From the NCBI GenBank assembly GCA_027919835.1, contig JANVFP010000012.1:806001-870000 (forward strand): a stretch of DNA of 64,000 nucleotides. Reading direction: 5' to 3'. Each line of letters opens with the position of its first letter. Positions within the stretch are counted from its first letter, which is position 1. Both the position numbers and the translations under genes were made by a program. Origin of the DNA: Lentinula raphanica. Taxonomy: Eukaryota > Basidiomycota > Agaricomycetes > Agaricales > Omphalotaceae. The notes beneath the pieces are model-generated. The model ran no database searches, was not told where the DNA came from, and was given only the letters and a program-made list of their open reading frames with translations. Positions 1 to 9,600 of the stretch are shown in pieces.

Positions 1-1
1 G

Positions 2-1510
2 CTTACCCAGGTAGTAAACGAGCTCAAGAATGAGGTCAGGGAAAAAGGAACTTCGTCGCGAGAGGGACGATCTTCGAAATCCAGTAAAGGCTGTGCCTGG
101 GATGGATGTCCAGCCAAAGCGTTGAAGGACTGCGCAGATTTGGCTGACTGGGTAGCCAAAGGTCGTGTAGAGCAGAACGAGCGGGGGTACGTCAACCTGA
201 AAGGTGGAGAGGGGTTACCGAGAGACGCCAAATACCAGAAAGGTCTAGTGAAGGAGAGGTTCGAGCGATTCTTTAGTGAGAACCCAACGGCTAGGACCTG
301 GATATTAGACGTACCAGCACCATCATCTCCCCCTCCCGAAAAAGCCGGTCTTGATATAAGCCAGCATACTGCATATACCCTCCAAGGATACCAAGGTCCG
401 CACATGCTAGCAACGGCAGCGGCATACGCCATGCAAAGCGACGATGATCCCAGCGAAGCGGCGGTAGTCCGAGACCTGATATTCAAAATGGAGACGCGCC
501 GAGGGAACCGAGACCGCAACGAAGCGAAGAGTTCGTCGACAACGCCGCCATCAAAGTCCAAACCGAACGCCACAAAGGGAGATCAACCGCCTATCGTGCA
601 GGCAGCGGACCCTGAGCCATCGGTTCCTATTCCACAGCGAATTGTGTCGCAATCTAAAACCACCAAGCCTATTATCGGCAAACTACCCGAAACCTATGTT
701 CCTCCGCAAGAACGAAACCTAGGTGCACCTCCTAAGGATGACACCAAGAACTATCGGTATCGAGCACCTATTGAGACGGAGCAGGCGGTCGAGCGTGTGG
801 TGTCTACGGGGTTACAGAGTTTGGTGACGATCCGCCAAGATGATTTGTTAGCGCTAGCCCCGGATTATAGGAAACGGGTGAAAGAGGCGATCACCAGTCG
901 AAGGATTGGTTTAGATGGTGCTCTCCTAGAAGATACCGGGTTGCTAGAGGGGATAAACTTGTTGGAATCGGAGGTTCATCGAAAAGAAACGGTAGAACTG
1001 CCGTTCTCTGTCTACTTCAACGACTATGGACCGGCCAAGGAAGGTGACGAATATTATGTGGCCAAAGAGACCCATCCCATCCGAGGAGTGAACGCCATAG
1101 TAGGCGAACGAGCCGCTCACTGCGTACTCGACAGTGGCTGCAGTTTGGTAGCGGCATCTTTAGCTGCGTGCAATGCTTTCGGGCTAGCCTTCGATCCCGA
1201 ACGACGGATAAACCTCCAAAGCGCGAATGGTACAACTAATTGGTCCCTGGGATTAGCGAAAGATGTTCCGTTTCGATTCGGGGACGTTCTCGCATTCCTA
1301 CAGGTCCAGGTAGTGGATACCCCCGCCTACGATTTTCTGTTAGGACGACCTTTTGAGGTGCTCATGCAAGCCACGTACAAAAACTTCTATTCAGGAGACC
1401 AACACATCACACTAGTCGATCCCAATACCTCCAAAGCGGTAACTATACCGACGCTCCCTCGAGAGCCTCCGAGATTTAAGAAGGAGGACGGAAGGGAGTT
1501 GCGAAAGTAA
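2..1510 (+). CDS. Gag C-terminus plus retropepsin-like aspartic protease (partial)
   Basis: The frame is open from base 2, so the N-terminus lies outside the window; no in-frame ATG is needed within it. Near the left edge is a Cys-rich stretch (bases about 92-135, Cys-x4-Cys-x7-Cys) that looks like a degenerate zinc knuckle without the usual His. A Pro/Ser/Lys-rich linker follows. The C-terminal third is a retropepsin domain: the catalytic Asp is in VLDSGCSL (about 1126-1149), with LLGRPF near 1338 as the flap-distal motif. It would process the polyprotein in virus-like particles. Pol starts 59 nt downstream in another frame, so pol needs frameshifting or reinitiation. Confidence 0.85.
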   Translation, partial: LTQVVNELKNEVREKGTSSREGRSSKSSKGCAWDGCPAKALKDCADLADWVAKGRVEQNERGYVNLKGGEGLPRDAKYQKGLVKERFERFFSENPTARTWILDVPAPSSPPPEKAGLDISQHTAYTLQGYQGPHMLATAAAYAMQSDDDPSEAAVVRDLIFKMETRRGNRDRNEAKSSSTTPPSKSKPNATKGDQPPIVQAADPEPSVPIPQRIVSQSKTTKPIIGKLPETYVPPQERNLGAPPKDDTKNYRYRAPIETEQAVERVVSTGLQSLVTIRQDDLLALAPDYRKRVKEAITSRRIGLDGALLEDTGLLEGINLLESEVHRKETVELPFSVYFNDYGPAKEGDEYYVAKETHPIRGVNAIVGERAAHCVLDSGCSLVAASLAACNAFGLAFDPERRINLQSANGTTNWSLGLAKDVPFRFGDVLAFLQVQVVDTPAYDFLLGRPFEVLMQATYKNFYSGDQHITLVDPNTSKAVTIPTLPREPPRFKKEDGRELRK

Positions 1511-1569
1511 CGAAGAAGGGAAGTGGGGGAGAAGTCCTGAGTATATCAAACAGAGGACCTCCTTCACAC

Positions 1570-4500
1570 ATGGAGTTCGAGAACCTAGAGGAGGGTGGAC
1601 ACGCCGGATTGGTCATCGACCTTGCGGAAGCTTGGTCATCCTCCGAAGACACCGAACTCTGTAAACAAATCAACATTTCTTTCGTGACTTCTACCTTGGG
1701 CCGTAACCCAAGTAACTCTAAAATTGCGTTATCGTGGCTTCATGCCTATTCCTACTTCCAATACGACACTCCCACTTATGAGGGAGTTCTTTCCCTTGCT
1801 TCTATTTCCGGCGACGATTTGTTCAACCAACGCTCGACCGACGAAGCCTCGGATTCAACTCCGGGAAATAAACAAATTAACGAGTATACACCTGTTTTCA
1901 GTAAGCACGCCAATGAATTTTGTGTGTCTTATCCTGCGTTCGCTGCCACTAAGAAAAGATACAAACCGGTACACCGTCGTGTGGTTCCGGTGCCCGCCAC
2001 ATTACCAGAAAAATTCCGAGTCGTAAGACACTTCCCTTCAGACCCTTTAGAAAATTTACCTCAGATGAATCCTCATCCCCAACCTTTCGAGCCCTTGGGA
2101 CGCTACACGCAGGAGCGGAAGGACTTCATCGATTCCATACACGATACCAACTTCCTTTGGCCCGACGAAATAGCCGCGATCCACCAGCTGATGATGCTAC
2201 ATGAGAAAGCCTTTGCCTGGTGTGAGGAGGAAAAAGGTCAATTAAATCCAAAGTACTTCCCCCCCGTAGAAATGCCCGTCATCGAGCATGTGCCGTGGCG
2301 GGTACCTACTCTTCCCATTCCTCCCGGCCTCCTGGACCGTATAGTGGAGTTAGTAAGGGAGAAGATTAGGACTGGGGTGTATGAACCGTCGAACTCTTCA
2401 TATCGTACGCGGTGGTTTGCAGTGGTCAAGAAGGACGGCACATCCTTGAGGCTCGTCCATGACCTCCAACCGCTAAACGCAGTCACGATTAGGGATTCCT
2501 CAATCCCCCCAATACTGGAAAATCTCGCTGAAGAATATGCTTGCAGATCTGTCCTCGCAACCCTAGACTTGTATGTCGGGTATGACGAACGATCGATCGC
2601 AGTATCGTCCAGGGATTTTACAACGTTCCAAACGCCGTTAGGAGCCCTCCGTCTCACCTCCATTCCTATGGGGTGGACGAATTCTGTACAGATCTTCCAT
2701 GGGGATATCACGTTTATCCTGCAACCAGAGATCCCTGACTATACTATCCCATATATCGATGATGTGAACGTCAAAGGACCCAAGTCACGATACGAACTTC
2801 CGGGTGGGGGCTTCGAGACTATCCCCGAGAATCCAGGAATTCGTCGTTTCATCTGGGAACATCTCACGATGGTGAACCGAATCCTTACTCGAATGGCTTA
2901 TGCAGGCGGAACATTTTCCGGGAAGAAGACGCTTATTGCCGCAGAGGAGGCTATCATAACAGGTCACCTCTGCACCTACGAAGGACGTCGGCCTGATCGA
3001 TCCCGGCTAGCAGCAATAGTGGATTGGGGTCCACTACACAAGCTTACCGACGTTAGGTCGTTTTTGGGTACGGTGGGGGTGTGTCGAATGTTCATTGACA
3101 GATTCGCAGAAAAAGCAGAGCCCCTGGTGCGACTGACTCGGAAAGACATTCCGTTCCAGTTTGGGGAAGCGGAATTGAAGTCCCAACAACAGCTCAAAAA
3201 TGCTGTCATTTCCTGCCCCGCTATACGTCCGCTGGACTACACGTCCTCTCTTCCGATCATTCTCTCCGTCGATACCTCGAAGATTGCAGTGGGGTATGTT
3301 CTTATGCAGCAAGCAGCAGCCGGCTCAACAGTCCGCCACGTCAACCGTTTTGGATCGATCACGCTCAACGACAGGGAATCTCGATACAGTCAAGCAAAGC
3401 TAGAACTCTACGGTCTCTTTCGTGCTCTCCGGGCCACCAGACTGTGGACTGTTGGGGCCCAAACCTTTGTGGTGGAGGTCGACGCGCTGTACATTCGCGG
3501 AATGATCAACCATCCCGATATCCAGCCCAATGCTGCGGTTAACCGGTGGATCGCTGGAATCCTCTTGTTCACCTTTGTTTTAGTCCATGTTCCTTCCGAG
3601 AGAATCGTAGCGGATGGTCCATCCAGAAGGATCAGACAACCATCAGATCCGTTAGAGACAGACGACGACTTCGAGGACTGGATTGACCGTGCCAATGGAT
3701 TCATGCACATTATACATCCTACTCCCTTCCAAAACCGATCATTAGAAGAAGTGATCGATCACCCCATGTTTGGCGTTGAGCCAATTCTAGATAACGATGA
3801 CCCAACGGCTCTCCCCTACGACGTCGTTCCACGGTCCAAAGCTGCCACAGAAGCCGACTCCCGTTTGGATCTGGTGCAAGACTACCTCCTGAATCTTCAG
3901 CGCCCCGAGGGCTATTCGGATGCCCAATACTCTTCCCTAATACATTATTGCCTTCAGTTCTTTGTTGACCCGTCTGGTCGCCTGTGGCATAAAGATCAGC
4001 ACGGTCACCATCGTCTAGTGGTTCCGCAACAACGTAGGCTGCACCTTCTACGAGAAGCACATGATAAGATGGGGCATAAGGGGGTATGGGCTACTACGGC
4101 GACGGTTCGCGAGCGGTTTTGGTGGCCCCACCTCCCTGAAGATGTGAAGTGGTTCGTTAATACTTGTCACCAATGCCAATGCAGACAAACGGAGAAGTTG
4201 CGCATTCCCCCAGTGGTGGCAGAGCCCTTGCATCTGTTCTCGAAATGCTACATGGATACGTTGGAGCTGCCGAAGTCGGGGGGATTCAGATATGTCGTTC
4301 ACGGCAGGTGTTCTTCCTCCGCTTATCCCGAGTTTCGAAAACTCCGCCGCCAGACGGGGGAGGCGATCGCGACATGGATCTTTGAGGATATCCTGTGCCG
4401 GTGGGGTACCCTTTGTGAAATTGTCACCGACAATGGCTCTCCCTTCATCCTTGCACTAGAAATTCTGGCGAAACGTTACGGTATCAGACACATCACCATA

Positions 4501-5202
4501 TCCGCATATAATTCCCAAGCCAATGGAGTCATCGAGCGCAAACATTACGATGTACGGGAGAGCGTTTTGAAAGCTGCGGATAACGAAAATGGCTGGTCAC
4601 CCATCCTCCATACGATATTCTGGGCTGAGCGTGTAACAGCGCGAAAGTCGACGGGCACTAGCCCATATTTTCTGGCTCACGGTATTCAACCTATCCTACC
4701 AATGGACCTCGAGGAGGCCACCTACCTCTTGCCTCCCCCCGATGCGGTGTTGTCCACCGAGGATCTCATAGCGCGACGGTCCCGGGAGCTCCAAAAGCGA
4801 TGGGATGACCTCGAGAGTATGCGAAATCGAGTCCACCGTAATCGGTTGGAATGGGTTCGTAGGTTCGAGGAACAACATCGCCATTCAATTAAAGACCATG
4901 ATTTCAAGACTGGAGACCTGGTGCTTGTCCGCAACACCCGAATCGAGAAGACGTTCAGCGCGAAGAACAGATCGCGGTATATGGGTCCGCTCGTGGTAAT
5001 CCGGCGAAACCGAGGTGGCGCATATGTCCTCGCGGAGCTGGACGGTACGGTGTGGAGGCTACCTGTAGGGGCTTTTAGAGTGATTCCTTACATGGCTCGA
5101 ACTGCCCTACCCATTCCAAACCTCGAGGAGTTTATTGACATATCATCCGACGCCTTGAAGGAGCTGGGAAGTTCGTTGGACACAGGAGAGGCATCCGAGT
5201 GA
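1570..5202 (+). CDS. Pol polyprotein: reverse transcriptase, RNase H, integrase
   Basis: A single 1210-codon frame. Reverse transcriptase covers about residues 240-430: TLDLYVGYDE carries the first catalytic Asp and YIDDVNV the catalytic DD pair. RNase H follows at about 560-690, with Asp in LSVDTSK, Glu in KLELYG, Asp in VEVDAL and Asp in VADGPSR. Integrase has the His-His-Cys-Cys zinc module (HDKMGH to CHQCQ), then Asp in YMDTLELP, Asp in IVTDNGSPF and Glu in NGVIERKH, so the DDE triad is complete. The C-terminal tail has a GPY/F-like patch (YMGPLVVI) and no recognisable chromodomain. No stop or frameshift is visible, unlike the older element around it. Confidence 0.93.
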   Translation: MEFENLEEGGHAGLVIDLAEAWSSSEDTELCKQINISFVTSTLGRNPSNSKIALSWLHAYSYFQYDTPTYEGVLSLASISGDDLFNQRSTDEASDSTPGNKQINEYTPVFSKHANEFCVSYPAFAATKKRYKPVHRRVVPVPATLPEKFRVVRHFPSDPLENLPQMNPHPQPFEPLGRYTQERKDFIDSIHDTNFLWPDEIAAIHQLMMLHEKAFAWCEEEKGQLNPKYFPPVEMPVIEHVPWRVPTLPIPPGLLDRIVELVREKIRTGVYEPSNSSYRTRWFAVVKKDGTSLRLVHDLQPLNAVTIRDSSIPPILENLAEEYACRSVLATLDLYVGYDERSIAVSSRDFTTFQTPLGALRLTSIPMGWTNSVQIFHGDITFILQPEIPDYTIPYIDDVNVKGPKSRYELPGGGFETIPENPGIRRFIWEHLTMVNRILTRMAYAGGTFSGKKTLIAAEEAIITGHLCTYEGRRPDRSRLAAIVDWGPLHKLTDVRSFLGTVGVCRMFIDRFAEKAEPLVRLTRKDIPFQFGEAELKSQQQLKNAVISCPAIRPLDYTSSLPIILSVDTSKIAVGYVLMQQAAAGSTVRHVNRFGSITLNDRESRYSQAKLELYGLFRALRATRLWTVGAQTFVVEVDALYIRGMINHPDIQPNAAVNRWIAGILLFTFVLVHVPSERIVADGPSRRIRQPSDPLETDDDFEDWIDRANGFMHIIHPTPFQNRSLEEVIDHPMFGVEPILDNDDPTALPYDVVPRSKAATEADSRLDLVQDYLLNLQRPEGYSDAQYSSLIHYCLQFFVDPSGRLWHKDQHGHHRLVVPQQRRLHLLREAHDKMGHKGVWATTATVRERFWWPHLPEDVKWFVNTCHQCQCRQTEKLRIPPVVAEPLHLFSKCYMDTLELPKSGGFRYVVHGRCSSSAYPEFRKLRRQTGEAIATWIFEDILCRWGTLCEIVTDNGSPFILALEILAKRYGIRHITISAYNSQANGVIERKHYDVRESVLKAADNENGWSPILHTIFWAERVTARKSTGTSPYFLAHGIQPILPMDLEEATYLLPPPDAVLSTEDLIARRSRELQKRWDDLESMRNRVHRNRLEWVRRFEEQHRHSIKDHDFKTGDLVLVRNTRIEKTFSAKNRSRYMGPLVVIRRNRGGAYVLAELDGTVWRLPVGAFRVIPYMARTALPIPNLEEFIDISSDALKELGSSLDTGEASE

Positions 5203-5468
5203 TGGGATCCGGTTTCGCTGGTCTTCCCCCTCTGAAGCTTCTCGGTCCATGTTTTCTCTTTTTCTGTCTTCTCTCTTTTTTTTTTTCTCTCTCTTTCTGT
5301 TTTCTTACTTTCCTTACTCCAGAAGTGTACTTCCTTTCATGAAATTGATTTTAACTTATTTTGTCTTTCCCTTGTAGTGCACTCCCTCCTCCGACAGGTT
5401 CGCGCTCAATCAGCTCGGATTGATAAGGTGCTGTACGCTATGGTCTACGACTACCCGTACCGCGGCTC
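5203..5468. other. Spacer after pol with a long pyrimidine tract
   Basis: No gene. About 5213-5335 is a C/T-rich tract with a run of T around 5275-5290. It is followed by TTTCCCTTGTAG ending near 5378, which resembles a splice acceptor and could serve a spliced retroelement transcript. That role is inference. Confidence 0.4.
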
Positions 5469-6154
5469 CTAGTCGAAATCGTTTCCCATCCAATTCCAAA
5501 CTCGTTCCATGGCCGCCGATATATCGAACCTCGGGGGGCCCCCCTGATTTCCTTCCATGTACACCCGTGTAACGTTGCGGCGTATTATTCGCACACCGTG
5601 CGACGCCCCGTATACAGAACGGTCGCATTCCTCCACGGGTGGGTCAGCTTCCCAGTGTTCGTAGAGCATTCGGATCATTTCGTCCAGGCTGCCTGTCGTG
5701 TAGAACCTTTGGAAAGTCGGTTAAACCGGTGGTCGCGGCGTACATGGTAGACGGTGACTTGCCTTTCCCCACCATAAAATATCACGAATCTCGGGCTGTC
5801 AGACGCATCCGCCTCGTTGAAGATCACGACTGCGCCTTCTGGCCGTCCACAGGCGAGGTGTTTTAGGATCGCTGGATTCCAACCAATGGCCATGGCGACA
5901 GTTCGGCGCGGGAGGACACTGATAGCTTCGGGATCAACGTCGACCAAGGTGTCGTATACCTCGATCGGGAACGAGGGAATGGCAGTACCCCCTGCCGGTG
6001 TCGGTAGGGACTCGACCTTTCCGTAGGTCATTATCACCTCAAACGCCTTCTCCGCATTTGCTGGGTCAGCTTCCCATTCGCGCAAAGCGCGTTCGTACAT
6101 CAGTTCGTCGTGTTCTCGGGCGTAAAACGCTTCGCGTGGGGTGGGACCTTCCAT
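5469..6154 (-). CDS. Antisense ORF inside the retrotransposon, unknown function, probably one frame break
   Basis: A minus-strand ATG at 6154 opens a 159-codon frame ending at 5675. The coding-like sequence resumes at once in another frame from 5678 to 5469 (69 codons). The two frames meet at an ATGA, so either the gene is frameshifted or the two parts are separate ORFs. The translation is acidic in its first half (MYERALREWEAD, later HWEADPP) and has an alternating hydrophobic core such as RFVIFYGG. No known domain was recognised. It lies wholly between pol and the polypurine tract and is read against the element. Extra ORFs, some antisense, occur at this place in some LTR elements; the role here is unknown. 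Confidence 0.5.
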
Positions 6155-6260
6155 GATGACTCTTTGGGGTTTGTTGTGTTTTTCTTTGGATCTTTCTTCC
6201 TTTGCCTCCTGTTTTTGTACTCCTTGCGGCCTGGCACTGCCTTACCCCTGCGTTTGCATT

Positions 6261-6275
6261 AAAGTGGAGAGGGGG
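6261..6275 (+). promoter_or_regulatory. Polypurine tract, plus-strand primer site
   Basis: The 15-base all-but-one purine run AAAGTGGAGAGGGGG abuts the LTR start TGTCGCGACC exactly, as required for plus-strand DNA synthesis of LTR elements. Confidence 0.85.
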
Positions 6276-6657
6276 TGTCGCGACCCGTACACGGCTGTGC
6301 ACGGAATCGCACCAGGTTCGAATTCTCGAACCCGTACGACACTTGAGGGTGGCCGGACTTTGCTCACCAAAAGGATTAGTCGGGCTGGACTCCCAAAAGG
6401 AGAAATAGATCCGACCTTGTTTCATAAAATTTCCCTTCCACATGTAACGTAGATTTTGGACAGTACTTAGATACGCGTACATGAAGAAGAATAGATAGAT
6501 TTTTCCTGCCGACGAAAAGCTAAAAAGCTTAAGGCCTCCGAAGTCTCATCGATCTCATCAGCTATACCGAAAATCGTTGAACGAAATCTGTCCTCAGTTT
6601 CTCTTCGATTGAACTCTTCCCCCGAACTTGCCTCTGATCTGACTCGTACTCGGGACA
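6276..6657 (+). repeat. 3' long terminal repeat (about 382 bp)
   Basis: It begins TGTCGCGACC right after the polypurine tract and is proposed to end at CGGGACA, giving TGTC...GACA termini. The end is supported by biology: from 6658 on, the minus strand reads as the C-terminal part of the surrounding transposase. The next five bases are GTGAG, the predicted target-site duplication. The 5' LTR is not in the window, so the exact end was not confirmed by alignment. Confidence 0.75.
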
Positions 6658-9600
6658 GTGAGGAGCATTACACTAATCGATACAAGCACATCGAAGTTGG
6701 TGTGATCATGTGGTCGAAGGTCAACCCGGGAGGGGTCACGATGGTCGGGGGAAGACAGAGCTGACACCAAATCAGTAACAGCAGACCTAGACTCTGAAGA
6801 AAGTTCGGCAGCTTCTTCATCTGCCTCTTCTGCTTCAGTAGATAGGGCCGCTCTGTATACCAATAGCGTTATTGATGATCGGAATAGTAAAAAAGCGAAC
6901 TTACAGGTTGATATTCTTGTCCAATTCCAGTGCTACAGCTGCAAATCGTTGCGACATCAAACACCTTTCTTCTTCGAGTGTATCAGGTTCTACGTGCTCT
7001 ACCATTTCGAGAGCGGAAAGAAGAGTACCAGACTCATCAACCTCTTCACTTTCGCACTCTGAGCCATCATTGTCATTGTCATTGTCGACACATGTGGGAG
7101 ATAAGGGAGGAATTGTGGTACTAGGTGCTACCATGTTCGTATGGAGGGAAGCGTTGGTGATCCTTGATGCTTCAGCTCATCAGGAGACAGGCCAAAAAGG
7201 CAGAAAAGATCAGAAGCATCACTGTAAGCCATACGTGATGCTTCGTCAATCTGGTTATCAGTAGGGAAGAGAGATAAGCTCTTGACATCAACACCATGAC
7301 GATCGAGATAGCTATGGTTGTAACCACTTGCCCTCGCTTTGGAATCAGATGACTGCCAGGACTGATGAACAGCTCGCTCGAGCATCATCGTTAACTTGGG
7401 CTTGAGCGTATACCAACTGTAAAGGGTAAAATCTGGATCAAGTGTGCGAGCCATTCCAAAGACGTGTTCACACAGGGAAGTACCAGCGAGATAAGTGAAA
7501 AGCGCCCATTGTCGACCAAGGTGGTCGCAATGGATGTATAGAAGCTCGAAGAAGCCACGAATCGAGATCCGGATGATATCCACCACCTCCTTCGAGAGAA
7601 AGTACTTTGTCTTGGGATATGATGCCTGATCTAGGAAAGTTTCCCAGAAATCCAGGAAAAAATATGCTCGCAATACCATCCTGCAACGATGTAAGAGACC
7701 AACACTTCTGTTCTGATAGGCGTCAACGAGTTCTCCAAAAACAAAGAGATAGACCACAAGACCGATGTGAGTTTCTGAGCGATCCTTGGATGATAGCCAT
7801 TCAATCGTAGAAGCCGAAAACAGCCTCTGCGCTGCATTGTCATCCTGACGGTCAAGCTTGATAACATCGCGCTTGAATAGAGGTCCATCCTGCAGTGCAA
7901 TTTCGCGGATTTGCGAAAACATAATGACGCAATTGGGGAAGACTAGAACGCGCGCACCACTCAAGGCATTGTTCTGAAGAGTTTTGAGAAGATGTAGGTC
8001 ATCTTGTATACAAGTGAGAGGATTTCCGTTGTAGAATTTGACTTTGAAGACAATAGATCTATCTCCAGTTCGAGGATCATAGACAGTGTATGTGTGAGTT
8101 TTATCGGCGGCAAGCTCAAGTCTGTGCTGAACATTACGCTCGGTGGTAGTCCCATCACAGGAGTATCCAATAACATGGATTTTACGCTCCCAGAGTCCCT
8201 GAAGGATATCCCAGGTGAACGAAAATAACTCGGGAACTTTCAGTGATTTCGAAATGCCTTTCGCCGCTAAGACATACGCCGCAGCTCCAGGACAAAGGGG
8301 TTGTAAGCAAAAAAGACGAAGCTAGACGAAATGATCATTGTGTTTGGATGGTATACAGGCTCATATCGTACCTTGGTAGCCTTTTCAACAAGTGCGTCCT
8401 TCAAGGCTTCATGAAATTCTTCAGGGTTCGCCACAGTCAAAGGTTTACCGGTCGATCCTAGCAGGCAGTACGCATCACGATCAGCATCATAGAATGGTCG
8501 TATTGCTGGCTGAAGCTCCGTATCATCGACACAGATAATGTAAGGACCTTCTTGAAGCCCAATTTTCTTGACATGCTCCCACGCAAGTTCAAATGTTCGT
8601 TCATTGATATCGACTGGGAATTTTGGGACTTGTGCTCGATGTCGCCTACCAGATTCATCAGTATGAAGATTCGGACCAAGCGAAGTTTACTGACTGTAGA
8701 GTTCGACGATTGGGAAGAGGTATATATTCCTTCAGCACACGAAACGCCTGGGGACTGATCATTTCGATGATTTCTCCGAGCTCAGCTAGCGTTGGCGGCA
8801 TCTTCATTCCTTGAAGACCGACATCTCGAGCTTTTTTGTCATTGATGATGGTCAGCGCTTTGAGAAAATCACCGAAGAATTGGTCTTGCATTGAAGTTTC
8901 TTGCTCGCCATCGAGAACGGCAGCAGCATACTTGATACAAGGGGTTCTGTGTGTTTTCTTTCAAGAAGCGTAGTCAGTACTTAGCTGTTTCAACTATCAT
9001 TACAAAAGACACTAGTTACCTCTTTGGAATCTGCACTAGGAGTAAACAGTTCTTCTATGCCTTTTGAACGTGCATAGATTTGAGCAATCGACTCATTCAG
9101 ATATTGCTTTGGTAGATATCGAAAGTTGTAGGCACTGGGTATCAGTCGTTTTATTGCTCGACGGAACCTCCGAAGACGGAGGAGTGCGATACAGTTGTCA
9201 CAAGCAGAGGCATCGTGCGATGCCTTACCAGTACACGTAGATGCACAGACTCTCTCCAGTTCATGGTAATTGAACCACTTCCACTGTCTACGCTGAGCTG
9301 CCTTGACAACCTCTTTCCTCTTGTCAATCAGACGGCGATACGGTTTACCGTAATAGTAGCGAGCAAGTTTGGTGACACTGGGTGAACCTCCTCCCAACGC
9401 CCCAGTCCAGGTGAGATATTGGCGAATCAGAGGATGGTCATCACTAGTTAAGCCTGGACATGGTTCATCAGCGTTGGTGGATGGTTGAGGTGATGGCTTG
9501 TGTGAGGATGGAGAACCTGAGGTACGCTTCGAGATAGGTTGGAAGAACTTCTTGATATCCTGATTATTCTTGACAACGTCACCACGTCCGTTACAGTAAT

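Larger units (their letters stand above)
1..6657 (+). mobile_element. Ty3/gypsy-type LTR retrotransposon, 5' end cut by the window edge
   Basis: The order gag-protease (2-1510), then reverse transcriptase, RNase H and integrase (1570-5202), polypurine tract (6261-6275) and 3' LTR (6276-6657) is that of a Ty3-type element, with integrase after RNase H. The 5' LTR, primer binding site and most of gag lie outside the window. Pol is one uninterrupted 1210-codon frame, so the copy looks young and possibly competent. An antisense ORF lies between pol and the LTR. The element sits inside another transposon on the opposite strand, so it inserted later. Seen: domains, PPT and LTR start. Inferred: the exact LTR 3' end and that the insertion is recent. 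Confidence 0.9.
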
